Origin: Rhyzopertha dominica
Lineage: Eukaryota > Arthropoda > Insecta > Coleoptera > Bostrichidae
DNA: 64,000 bases
Direction of reading: 5' to 3'
Assembly: GCA_025024175.1 (NCBI GenBank)
Contig: QCXZ01000003.1
Coordinates: 62,328,023 to 62,392,022, forward strand
The translations under genes and the position numbers were made by a program. Below the pieces are notes generated by a model. It searched no databases and was not told the origin of the DNA. It saw only the letters and a list, made by a program, of their open reading frames with translations. This document shows, in pieces, positions 46,060 through 57,583 of this stretch; position 1 is the first letter of the stretch; every line of letters starts with the position of its first letter.

Positions 46060-46991
46060 GAGCACAGATGCACAAAAAATTGGAAAGGAATATCTACTTG
46101 AATGGAATCCGATATAATTGCTGAAAGTTTCAAAGTATTGATACGCACGGACTGAAGTATGTAAAACTGGTAGGTGACAGCGACAGACTTCTGACCGCAA
46201 AACCTTACGGACCACAACTAGTTCGCCAAATGCACAAACCATCTGCTGAGAAACTGTCTCAGAATTGCATCAAATGGCAAAAAGTCGTTTAAGTTCGACA
46301 GGACATAAGGTTTACCTGTGAAGCTGCGGAATAGTTTGAAATCTAACATAGAGCGAATGAGAGGAGTAATAAAGAAAGCCGTAAATTTCAGGAAAACAAA
46401 GATGTTTCGTTTGATGAACAATTGGCAGGATTATCTAGAGACATTAAAAATTGTCCAAGGCATGTATTTGGTGATCATAAAAATTGTGAGAATTACTTTT
46501 GCACAGAACCAAAACCAAACGAAGAGAACTTCATTTCTGAGATGGACGAATGTTGTTTCCTTGGCGATTAACTGACATGCTCTAAAAGATTAGTGCAAAA
46601 TGTTCATAACCTTTTATTAAACATGACTAGCAACGCAACAGGGACAAATAATTCATCGAGAAATTGCCAAAGGAACCCCCGGAAAATTTACAAAATAAAA
46701 GATATGAGCCGTATTCCTAAGCGGGAACGAGATAAAGCTTGTAGAAGACTTTTCGCAGATGGTCAACCACAAAAAAAGAAAATCAAGTCTGTTGGTCCCG
46801 ATTCAGATCATGGCCAAGTCAACAGTGAATCTGAAGAAGAAGATGTTATCGATGATGGCTATAAAGAGCAGCAAATGGGAGGACTGCTTCCAAAAACTTC
46901 AACAGGACTTGATGAAATAGAAAAAGATAGCATAGGTCGGAATCCCAATACCTATAACATTCTTGCTAAACGTTTTTTCATTCTCCCTTGA
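46060..46991 (+). pseudogene. Mutator-like transposase relic
   Basis: Several plus-strand frames together give a recognisable order: HRCTKNWKGIST then a stop and MESDIIAESFK; in another frame GLKYVKLVGDSD; later NCPRHVFGDHKNCENYFC; then HNLLLNMTSNAT. The final open stretch (46593-46991) ends with basic and acidic segments (KRERDKACRRLF, SESEEED). The NW.GxSxxME.DII...F, GLKY...GD(G)DS and DHxxCxxYFC blocks match my recollection of Mutator-like transposase-domain proteins widespread in insects. Multiple stops and frameshifts. The family call is from memory of motifs and should be tested by search. Confidence 0.5.
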
Positions 46992-47410
46992 AAGGCAATA
47001 AATATATCCGTTGAGGCAGTGATAATGAAGATTTGGCAAAAAATTGAAACTTTAGCTGGATTTAAAATTAAAATCTCTGGTTTATTTGTACACTGCAATC
47101 ACTAATCTCTTGCTGCCAGTCCAATCAATGACACTGCCATTATAGAAATTAAATATTCTAGCTCCATGATCGTTATCAAACATTACTGTATAAATATATT
47201 AACGGTAATTGTCATTTATATACATTACTTTACAGAAACAAAAATATTTTTTTTATGATTTTGTGTTTACACCGGCTTCTCTCTTTATGTACATAAAAAT
47301 AAGCGATTAGTATTATTAATAGTAAAAATTCACGTTTCTGAGTTTTATATATATATTCACAAACAAAATCTATCTTGATTGTATTTTATAATAAAACATA
47401 CCATTACTTG
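46992..47410. other. No gene seen
   Basis: AT-rich, about 420 bp, no motif. Confidence 0.45.
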
Positions 47411-47448
47411 ACATGTTGTTTCCCGGGCTGGTTCCAACGTTGGTTATT

Positions 47449-47482
47449 GACGTTTCGCCACTCATGTCGGTGTCATCCTCAG
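47449..47482 (-). ncRNA. HHR-like core, PLE family 3 left arm
   Basis: Minus strand: CTGAGGA, TGACAC...GTGGC stem with one mismatch, GAAACGTC. Mirror of 48452-48485. Confidence 0.5.
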
Positions 47483-47689
47483 AAGTAGCTCTGAAACTGA
47501 AGTGTCCTAGTCCGCTCGGGCATTTATACTCGTCCGGGTCACTGACGCGTGGGCGTTGTTACGCATGACCGGTTTCCAGATTCCAGGTAGTTCAATGCCC
47601 CGGTCTCGGTTGTAATTGTGCGGGTTCTTCTGGATTTCGCTGGCTTCCTTGTACAGTCTCGGCCAGAATCTCGCTGGGCCATCTAAATA

Positions 47690-48356
47690 GTATCCATAGC
47701 GGCATACNGTTCACGATGGAGATGGAGACCAATGGCGCCCTACCCTTCCTGGATGTGATGGTGACAAGGAAACAAGANGGCACGCTAGGACATCGTGTCT
47801 ATAGGAAGCCAACCCACACGGATCGCNACCTGCATGCAGATTCANACCACCACCCCGCCCAAAAACAAGGAGTCATCAACACGCTGATACAGCGGGCGAA
47901 GCTAGTCAGCGAACCAGACCACCTAGAAGAGGAATTAGAACGTCTACGCAGAGCACTACAGAAGAACGGATATCCTAAGGCACAGATTGAGAAGGCTATC
48001 AACAAGCAACCACGGAGGAAGGAACCAGAGGAGAACATCGCTGCAGCATACCTGCCCTACGCAATGGATGTACAAATAAGATCGGACGGATGCTGAGAAG
48101 ACATCATATAAACACCATCTTCACCGCCCCGAGAAAGATAGCGAACGCCTTTATCGAAATACCAGAGACCGGCAAGGTGATAGGTCGGCTGTAGCAGAAC
48201 ATCGAATGGAGACTGGCCACATCATCAAATTCGAGGAAGCACAAATGTTGTCGAGGGAAGCGAGATTCTGGCCTAGACTGTACAAGGAAGCCATCGAAAT
48301 CCAGAAGAACCCGCACAATTACAACCGAGACCGGGGCATTGAACTACCTGGAATCT
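47690..48356 (+). pseudogene. PLE family 3 RT end and GIY-YIG remnant with core deletion
   Basis: Plus strand: METNGALPFLDVMVTRK, then LGHRVYRKPTHTDR and a charged connector ending in IAAAYLPYA (47716-48070). Next come KIGRMLRRHHINTIFTAPRK and KIANAFIEIPETGK, which in intact PLE proteins lead into GVY...YIG. Here the frame jumps directly to SAVAEHRMETGH (about 48185) and ends with EAIEIQKNPHNYN. The whole GVY-YIG catalytic segment is missing, implying a deletion of roughly 100 bp or more. A C-terminal stop follows LPGI near 48356. Confidence 0.75.
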
Positions 48357-48451
48357 AGAAACCGGTCATGCGTAACAACGCCCACGCGTCAGTGACCCGG
48401 GCGAGTATAAATGCCCGAGCGGACTAGGACACTTCAGTTTCAGAGCTACTT

Positions 48452-48485
48452 CTGAGGAAGACACCGACATGAGTGTCGAAACGTC
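48452..48485 (+). ncRNA. HHR-like core, PLE family 3 right arm
   Basis: Plus strand: CTGAGGA (a valid CUGANGA core), then a stem GACAC with loop CGACATGA and GTGTC (five perfect pairs), then GAAAC and GTC. The stem III region is the shortest possible (AC directly followed by GU), as in minimal hammerheads of PLEs that may work as dimers. Stem I is only about two pairs by eye. The best preserved of the PLE cores here. Confidence 0.6.
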
Positions 48486-48530
48486 AACGTCTAATAACCA
48501 ACGTGGGAACCAGCCCGGAAAACAACATGT

Positions 48531-48899
48531 CATCGACAACAACCACGGAAGCCTTCAAACCAAAATACCATTACTTGGTTTAGTCTTTTAAATTTTGTTA
48601 AAAGTATTTATTCGTCAAAAAAGTTTCACTTGGGGGTAAAGGGTACAAGTCAGAGTTGTAAGAATGTAATAAATTTACTTGGTGTAAAATTAATTACACG
48701 TAATTCAGTTAAATTAAAAAAAGAGTTTCACCGGAAAAGGTAACTTTTGCCCAACTGACAAATTACCGTGCTCATAAACGGTTGGTCTGTGTGCAATATG
48801 CTGTCAATACTAGAGCGACAGGTTAGGGGTCATAACTTACCTTGCAGACCAGTAGTGCAGCTGCAATATAGTGGCAGGCTTTGTCACGTCCACGTGGAC
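48531..48899. other. No gene seen
   Basis: About 370 bp, AT-rich, no motif. Confidence 0.4.
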
Positions 48900-49760
48900 T
48901 AATTATGTTACCGCCCTAAAAATTTTACTTGGCCCAAAACGTATGAACAGCCTTAAATAAGATGCTATCCATGCCTGAGGTACTCTTCTAAGACCAATAG
49001 CCTCTAGTTTCTCTATGAGAAGCTCATGATTCACCAAGTCAAAAGCGCTACTAAAATCAAAACATATGGTGGCTACATTAGATTTGTTTTCTAGATGTTT
49101 CATCATAAACTCTAATAGATCATGAATTGCGGTAGAAGTTGATTTATTTTTACGAAAACCATGTTGAGCTGTATTAATTAACTTATTTTTTTCTACATTG
49201 CATAGTCGGCTAGCAAAAGCAAGCTCTAAAATTTTAGCAATTTGACAATGGGGACAAATAGACCTATAAGATGATAAATTCTCACGTGGACCTTTATTTT
49301 TGTTAACGGGTATTGATTTAGACAGTTTTAATGAACTTGGAAAAATTCCATTTTTAAACGATTCATTAATTAGATGCGGAAGAGGATGTGAGATATATTC
49401 TCTGATATTTTTTAATGTATTACCAGGAATTTCATCAATACATGCAGCTGACTTGGAACATACTTTATTTATTGTCTTCGACTTCGTAACATGTTGTTGG
49501 TGTTAGGAAAAAATTTTGATTGCTACTTACCATTTTATATGTACTGTTATTATAGTTTGGTAGCGTTTGCTGGTTTAGAGTAGTAAAATGAACATTAAAG
49601 CTACTCAAATTTGCGTTCATTTTCAATGAGAGTACCATCTTTTGTAATTATCTTTTTTGGGTAACATTTTTTGGATGAAGGTCTATTTTCGTTTACAATT
49701 TTCAAACACTCTCTATTTCATTTACTAGAATTTATAATGCGCTTATTATGAAAAGTCTTT
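48900..49760 (-). pseudogene. LINE RT N-terminal fragment
   Basis: Minus strand in order: KCYPKKIITKDGTLI and EN linker pieces (about 49670-49610); SSYRSICPHCQIAKILE (about 49260), then NTAQHGFRKNKSTSTAI (about 49160) and ICFDFSSAFDLVNHELLIEKLEAIGL (RT motif A, about 49060-48990). The frame changes and ends near 48903, before the catalytic YADD. A 5' and middle fragment of a Jockey/CR1-like LINE, inactive. Confidence 0.75.
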
Positions 49761-50525
49761 TCTGCTAAATTAACTTTCTGTGTATACCTACATTTTATTC
49801 AATTGTACATATTGATATTATAATAGAAAACAACACTGTTAAGAAGTAAACATAGACTAAGTTTAAGTAACATGTTTTTTTCATATTTTTGTCAGAGGAG
49901 CTATGTTACTTGCACCGTATGCACTTGCCTGTCGCCGCCCCTGATGTCAGCCGCTCTTCCTCCGGAGTATTTTCAGATTGCGCGATCCCTAGATGCCTAG
50001 TTAATGCAACAGTGACTTCTGTTATCAAGTAAACAAACATCCTGAGGGAAATTTCAACCGGGCAGACGGATCGATGAGCAGAGTTGCCGGAAGGTGGATA
50101 ATACATTGTAATATCGTTTCACTCGATGAATTCCTCTATATATCGCCGGCGAAGGAGTCGTTAGCGGTCTGCAGGATGGCCGGTCCGGCGCACGAATTTA
50201 TCGTATTGGCTGAATCATTGTAATTGCATTTGCTTCGGTCTGTATTGGATCCGAACGGCCGAGAACGTTTATCCTGGATTTATCCCGTTTTAATTATCAT
50301 TAAATGTATAATCAGATCTTGATGGTATCGATTCAACGGTTGAGCCATCTAATCCTTATACGAGGGTCATGTTCATAATTGGGTACTTGCCATGTATTTA
50401 TATTTTATTAAATTGCATATTAATTGGTAGCATCTAATCCACAAAACGGTTGTGACAGCTTATAAATTCGAAAAAATGGATCGTAAGGTGTATTTTTAAT
50501 ATTAAAAATGTGAATATTTAAAGGG
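49761..50525. other. No gene seen; GC-richer block at 49890-50340
   Basis: No coding motif. Around 50296 the string TTTTAATTATCATTAAATG holds paired ATTA-type sites. Possibly non-coding regulatory DNA; low confidence. Confidence 0.35.
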
Positions 50526-51494
50526 ACCGCCAAAACGCGAACATATTGGTCGTGACGTCAGGTGTCTTGTAAATGGCCGCTTGTTTACATCTGGGGTCAG
50601 CGCGTCACGCGTCAGCCTCAGCCCGTCAATTTATCAGTTTGTTGTTTGCGTTCATTTTGTGACAAGCGAATTAAAATACGCAAGAAAAAGTGAAATACTT
50701 ATGAATTATGACTTCTGAAGGCATGTTCATTGTTATGGAATTTGTTTACAGCGACGAGCGGTTCAACGTGGCGGAGATTAGGAACGTAAAAGCAAGAAAG
50801 CAACAACAGAAGTGAACTTTTTACCAAATTAACGTAGTATTGATAATTTGATCACAGTGGGTTGTTGGAAACATGCTATTTGTAAACATAAAACTGTAAG
50901 GATCAAAAATGTACCCCAAACTTGACATTTATTATAGACCTCAGAATAAATATAAATTGCCATTTATTTTCGGGGCTCTTGCGGCTCGTTTCCTGTCTGG
51001 CTAACAGTCGAATACATGGGGAACAACGTCGTTCTTTATTATAACATTTCCCTCTATTAACTTAAAACGCATATAATTTTTCATATCCTATTCAAGCTAT
51101 AACAAAACAGTAAGAATTAAAGTGATCTTCACAACAGAAAAACAAACTTTGCGATTTCGGCATATCACGTCTAGGGGCCTTAAACAATTTTTTCATACGT
51201 TGATAATCTCGAGGAACGGTTACAAAAATTTTGTTAGCTGTACCGACTGAAGTGCTTTTATAACCATGTACAAAACAACACTTGTTTTGTTTTCCATACA
51301 TAATAGATGCCTGTAATACAACATAAATCACTTTTTGGTGCTACCTCTTACACCGTCCTTTCAATAAACACCATACAAAAGCTTTTCCAATACAAGAGTG
51401 ATACTACACCATTAAACAGCACGCTCCTCGGTAATGTTTACATGACACTTGACGTCACGAGTTGAATAACCTTGGATAGAATCGTTTTGGCGGT
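50526..51494. mobile_element. THAP-domain DNA transposon remnant
   Basis: Tips ACCGCCAAAACG (50526-50537) and its exact complement (51483-51494). About 25 bp further in, CGTGACGTCAGGTGTC and its near-complement GACACTTGACGTCACG match, so the inverted repeats extend to roughly 50 bp with an internal mismatch region. A THAP zinc-finger fragment lies inside on the minus strand. THAP domains are the DNA-binding part of P-element-type and some other transposases. No clear target duplication. No catalytic domain seen. Confidence 0.65.
51092..51331 (-). pseudogene. THAP zinc-finger fragment
   Basis: The 79-residue frame has KCCFVHGYKST near residues 17-27, then FVTVPRDYQRMKKLFKAPRRD and FFCCEDHF. 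This matches the THAP pattern of C-x-G-C at the start, a basic middle with a tryptophan or leucine, and CxxHF at the end. The second zinc cysteine appears replaced by tyrosine (GYKS where GCKS is usual). Its position inside inverted repeats suggests a transposase N-terminus. Truncated. Confidence 0.6.
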
Positions 51495-54400
51495 GATTCC
51501 TAAGATTCGAATTTCAGACCTGAAATTCTCTACCTACAAATATTTTTTTTTTGTTTTTTAACATGGGGTAAGATATATATGCACTTCAATTCATTTTACG
51601 TAATTTTCAAAAAAAAAGTGATAATACCCAATTCCTGCACTTATCAAGCGGGCGCTGAACTGGCGATGGTGAAACACTTGGCTATATATTAAGCTCTATG
51701 ATGAATCCTTTGGGAAGTAGCGGTCGTTATTTGTGAAACTAGTAACTACCTTGGAGTAGAAATTATTACACTCTTTATTTCTATTGCCAAGCTTTCATAT
51801 CATTTTAATACATCGTCAGGGCTTACTACAACAACAAGGTACAGCTTAAATTAATTTCTTATTAAAACATTCTTATATTACTTACAGAAATTTGAGATTA
51901 TATTCTTAAACAGCNAAAAATGTCAGTTTTTATGATGTCAGATNTACCAGNCCGTACTAGATTTAAAATCCTATTTTTAGTCACACAACAAAACAACCTA
52001 TTAATTATTAGAGCCATGCTGTACTTCCTGTCATGGTAAATACTTGTATATGTTACTTAAATTTTGGGTGTCTGTTTTTTTATTGATTACATTGTTAATT
52101 TTTTGTATATGATACATTTCTAATATTAATCTTTTGTTAGTATTTCTTTCCATATCTAGAATTTATTTGATGTGAATTATTTAATAATAGAAGGTGCAAA
52201 GCTAATGCACATCTATCTTTTTTTGTTGCTATATCGCTCTTGTGTAAACTAATTCTATTTTGAATCCATTGTTTTATTACGTAACGATTTTATTATATTA
52301 TTCGTGAGCCCAGTCATGTTTAGGAAAGATCCATACATTTTAGTTCATGGTTTATAGGTAAGTTTTGCTCTGTTGTTTGCTCTCCTAACTAACATTACTT
52401 TCAGATGTCATGCTTCGAGGCTCAATCACTGTAGGGACTGACTCAACCGTGGAGTACAATATTTTATTAAATAAACTTTTTGGATAAAAATTTTGTACAA
52501 GTAAATTTTTTTAAATTTTTATTGTGCACTGGTCCTAATACAAAGCCTGAATCGTCTAAAAGAATTCCGGGGAACGTGGAGGCCATAATATTAGTCCAAT
52601 CCTTCAAAAAATTGAAGAAAGCACTTTACCGTTTTATAGAATTATTATCAATTGAATGAAAACCAGTACTGACATCTGCGGCACCAGCTTGATAACGTCT
52701 TTTGTGGCTTGTTTGAAACATGATTTATCACAAAAATCAAATCATACAAAATAAACACCATAAAAACCTACGCTGCTATGAAAATAATAAATGAAAAATA
52801 ATTTACATCAATAAACTCACAATTACACCTTTGACTAACTCTATATACAAATAACTACATCTTTTAATAGAAAAGACAAACACGTAATGATAAACAAACA
52901 AGATTCAAAATGCAATCTAACAGTATGCTACATTGACTACAAAAAAGACATAACCTATACGATATTCAGTATTCAGAAATCATTTTATAAAACGTCGAAG
53001 TAAGTTCTAAAGCTAAGACAAAGGTAAAGATTTTAGAATAAATACAGACATGCTTATGTAAGAAGAAGACAGTAAAATTAATATATTATTCCAGCTTTCT
53101 AGTAAGGACCAGAAATAGGTATTGGTTTTCTAAATCTAAACCAATAACGTTTGAACTTCTTCTGTTAAGTAAATTCTGTCATACCATTTTCAATAAACAA
53201 AAATTTCTTTGTCCAATAACAGATATTAATAACGAACCAAAATTCTATTTTTTATAAATACGCTTCCTTCTCGACATTGTTTTTAAAAATTCACCATATT
53301 ATTACAATTACCTTCAGCTTTTGTCACCAACTAGACAACTAGACATCAATATTCCATCACGTGAAATTTGAATCTGTAATATTTTGTCATAATGTTTCCT
53401 CATGCCAACATCGTGTGGTGATGTACCACCAACAGTATTCGCCTTCTAAATATACTCCTAAACATAAAGCACTTAATTTCGATCGATNTCAGAACTGATG
53501 TTGACACCCTCCCTCCCNAAATAAAATTAAGCCGAATGAATATAAGCTATCATTCTACTTANCATACTGATTGCACTGCTCTAATCGAATTGNGACTAAC
53601 GCATTTCCGGCTGTCGGAACCTCTATTACAGACTATTATTTATTTTAACCCCTCCGCTGTGAACTGGTACAGGGTAAAGCTAACGCTTAATGTATTCTTG
53701 TTACTTTAAAGGGTGATTAGTAGAATTATCTAGTTATCTTACACGCATGTCTTAATAATAAATATTAGATAAATATAATAGACACTCGATGAATGTAACG
53801 AATGTGCAGTAACAAATTCAAATGTTTCCTGAATTATTAAAAGTATTCGTTAAATTAATAATAGATGTTCGATTAATTTAAGGAATGCTCAGTACCAGAT
53901 TCGCATGCTTCCTCAATTAGTAATTTTTTGGTAAAATTTAATAAATGCTCGGTAAATGTTAAATGGAAAATTGATGGTGAAACAATAGGAGGTACTTGCC
54001 TTCAATAAAAATGGCCTCTCCATCAACTTTTAAGCAGTAGCTGCACAGCAACATATTTTCATTGATAATGATAGAAAGTGAAAGAAAATAAATATTTAAT
54101 TAACTAAACAAACTCATTTTTTGGTAACTGTTTACATAATTGGAAAACAAAATGCACTCGCTGCAAAGAACTTAAAATATTGTTTGATAGGTAAACTAAC
54201 AAAACTTCAATCTGAAGTAAAAATGACATATGTCATATGTAACCCATACATTAGAGAAATATTAACCTGTCACTTAACCTATTTAACTAAAAAGCTCTTT
54301 TAGATTTGGCTGGTCGCCTATGCGATCTCTTTCTTCTAATTGGAATTGCTTTTGCTTTTTGCCCCGAACAAAATAAGGATTAGCGTTGGGAGGTAGATTT

Positions 54401-55140
54401 GTGATGCGATATAAGGCATTTCAAATTATTATAATAAGCAAATTTGATTGAACAGTGCACATGACTTACCGAGCATTTATATTTTTTTCTAATGTATTGC
54501 TGGTAAAATGCTAAACTTAATTCAATCGTGAACGTAGTGCACATTTCAGTACAATACCGACCAGAACTTAGCGTACAAATAGGATATTTTATATTGCGGT
54601 TTTATAAAAAATAAAGGCGCTTTCTATTATTTTATCCTGCATTTTTTTATATCGAGCATTTAGTATTTTTTTAATCTGCAAACTGCATTAAGTTACCGGG
54701 CGTTAATTACAACCCTATTCATTACAACATAAAGGCAACATATACAATAAGAACTAACCACAATGTTTAGAAAGCCTAAATAGGTATTTCGGCGACTTCA
54801 GTCAAAAAGTCCATAACTCTACTGAATCTACAGGCCGAAATACGCATTTAGGTTTTCATTGTAGATAGGGTTTTTCATTATAGCTGAAATAAAAGTTGTC
54901 GTAAAACACTACCACTGATGTGTTTCATACATAATGTAAAGACTCAAGATTTCTCCTAACATTTTGGAATCAATGGAACGCGATCAGACCACATACCAAT
55001 AAATGGAAAGCGCAATGAGTGTTCAAATTTTTTACAGTGACATGAAAGAATTATTAATTATTTGGCTTTTTCCTAAAGTTAGAAAGCATATTAAAATAGC
55101 ACTGAGAAACTTTAAAGTTTAAAATAATACTGCACAATGC
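51495..55140. other. No gene seen, long AT-rich stretch
   Basis: About 3.6 kb of AT-rich DNA with several Ns (51915-51951, 53488-53593). No protein family motif, no repeat matching others in the window, no long frame. Confidence 0.45.
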
Positions 55141-56438
55141 AGCTCCCCCCCTGGGCCTCGGTTGCCAACTCTGGGCCCTTCCAATTTCCCATACATTTAG
55201 CTGGTTAATTATGTGTGTACACCTAAAAATTGTCTTATTTACAAAATTTTAAATACAGTAAAATTTATAGGCAACTGTATTTCACAATTTTCATTCAGAA
55301 CTCATACTTGACCCTTGCAAATGACCTTCTGTAATAAGTCGTTGTCAAATGGTTTCCAAGCTTAATCGATGCCATGTGCGTTTTGAAGCTGTAACTGCAA
55401 CATTATTGTTGTTACGAATCGTTGTTTTAGGGCAGATATAACTTTTAAAGACTATCTTGGTCAGGATGAGTCATAACACGATTTCAGCTTAGTTCTCTTC
55501 TACATTTTCCTATAAAGCTTATTCAACTAACTACTGTTATATGGAATCACATCAGAATCTGTCATATATTCGGTGATAACTCTAACCTTTGTACCAAATT
55601 TCTGAATTCACATTACATTTTAACAATTAATACAAAAAAAAACTAATAATCCATCCTAACTCACGTTTATGAAAGTCAGTTTATTTCATATAAGTTTTAG
55701 GAATCTAGTAAAGGTATTATCAGCATGAATTAAAACCCGGTGTGTTGTTAAAAATGTAATTAAATATATTTCAGTTTATTTGAATGAAGCTTAATTTGGT
55801 TAAAATATTAAGTGGTCGGTTAATTTTTGAGAGCAATGCACTGGCGATCTAAGAAGGTTGGCTTGACGTATGATGCTGAGGCATTTGTCATTCCAAATTT
55901 TAATAATGTTAGTTATCCATCGAGTCTCTTTCCCTGGGGAGTAAAAATTACTACAATTGTATCTTTAACACCTATACATATAAACTCGTAGTTTAAATTT
56001 CTAAAGCTTCTGGTGTGGGAAGTCGAAACTGTACTAAAAGCGCATCGATTAATGCATTAGTCTTTGATATGTGTTAATTCTGAATCTTTATTCTCCCAAA
56101 TAAAATGTATCAACAACTTTTTTGTGAAATGCGGGTGCGATGCAACTGAATGCGCCTCACCTAACTGAGCTTATCAATAACTGAATTAGTAATAAAGGGG
56201 TTTTGTATGATCAGTGTACATAGAAAACATATAAATAATTTGGGTCTTTATTTCACAGAAGATGTTTTTATTCGCCTTGCAGAAAATCCATGAAGATTAT
56301 TCATGGAATAAATACTTCATTAATTACTTAAGTACCTATATCTTACAAACATTTATTATTTCTATTTATGTTGAATTATACTCTACAGGACGTTCCTGCT
56401 TTACCCCCCTCTAGACCAAAAGCTGGGTTCGCCCGTGC
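55141..56438. mobile_element. hAT-type element copy, subfamily 2, one degenerate end
   Basis: The right end has the C run, CTAGACCAAAAGCTGGGTTCG and CCCGTG, the familiar tip with changes. The left end starts at CAGCTCCCCCCCTGGG without the outer tip. The interior is nearly identical, inverted, to 62395-63833 (for example CTGTAACTGCAACATT and GGTTAAAATATTAAGTGGTC). It serves as an empty-site reference for the solo LTR of the 22 kb copy. No coding sequence. Confidence 0.75.
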
Positions 56439-57166
56439 TTGTAGCTATAGTTATTGTTGGAGGATATTTGGTGTAAAGTTGGCGAGTGATCCTGCGTTTA
56501 ATGCTGGTATTATGATTATGCAGTAATAAATTTAATAATATTTAATACATTAAATATACTAAATTAATATAAAAACTATACACAACATAAATCTTAGTTT
56601 GCCTATCCATTTTCACTTTTCCTCTTTTGTCTGATTTCCAATAGGGGGCAGCTGCCCTTCTCTGCCCCAAGATGAGTTATCAGGATAGCAGGTCCTTACT
56701 TATGCGAATCGCCCTGCATACAAAACTGAGGTACACAACATGATCTATAAGCTTCTGGCGTTGGTTTTTTTCCTCTGTGAGTTATGCCGTAATTGCGCAT
56801 CCCAAGAAAGTTCCACAAGAATGGAACACGAAACAGTGAAAAATGCCTGCCCTATTACCGCTAGAGTTTTCATTATTTTCGCCCTGGGAATATGCGCTGT
56901 TCCTAATAGAATTTTGATTACCGGATTTCGAAGCTTTTGTATGAATGAATCCTCCGGGTCGGATTCATCTCCGATCAGCACGAGATTACCGCACTTTTCA
57001 CTTTGGGGCCAATATGATATATTATTTCCAATAAAGCCCTTCCACGCGCAATCTTTTTACGTTCTATACAGCATCTCGTGAATTCACCTCTGTAATTGGC
57101 TCTGCAGACGCCGTGGTTATATATGAAGTTACTGCGAAAATGTGGATTTAATTTAGCCTTATTGTT
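56439..57166. other. No gene seen
   Basis: A hAT-like scrap GGGGGCAGCTGCCCTTCTCTGC lies at about 56645. A GC-richer stretch 56740-57080 has overlapping frames on both strands (113 and 78 codons) without recognisable motifs; neither looks like a known protein. Confidence 0.4.
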
Positions 57167-57583
57167 TTAATTTGCAGCAAGTAAACATTTCGCGAAGAAG
57201 AAAACTAAAACTGTACGGTTTTTCGTTCCATCATCTTTTTGCCACCTCTTTTTGAAATCTTTAAACAAAAGAATGATACTACTAAAGGTCCTCCTTGCTT
57301 TTAGCGTTGTTAAGCCAAATTCAGATAGTAGAGAATCAAGAATCATTAAGATAAGATCTAGTTGGGAACGAGCCGTGTTTGATATAATGGAGACGCTTAC
57401 AAAACTTGCGCTGTGAGTGCTCAATGACATCAACATGAACCGTATAAAATGGATCCCAAATTACGCAGCAATATTCCAGCTTTGATCTTACATAAGCATA
57501 ATATAAAGATAATAAAGTGTCCATATTAATAAAGCTGCTAGTATTCCGGTAGCACGTTCACAAACATATTGTATAATATGGTG

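Larger units (their letters stand above)
47411..48530 (+). mobile_element. Penelope-like element family 3 with inverted ends
   Basis: Inverted arms 47411-47677 and about 48261-48530 enclose a short coding remnant. The arms are GC-rich, unlike the surroundings, and near-identical. They include the end of the coding region, the 3' UTR with a TATA-like GTATAAATGCC, and an HHR-like core. The outer tips pair (ACATGTTGTT and its complement). Several Ns fall in the coding part. Confidence 0.8.

Noticed and set aside
56740..57081. A 113-codon gene
   Set aside because: An opposite-strand frame overlaps it, codon content is ordinary for GC-richer DNA, and no family motif is seen.
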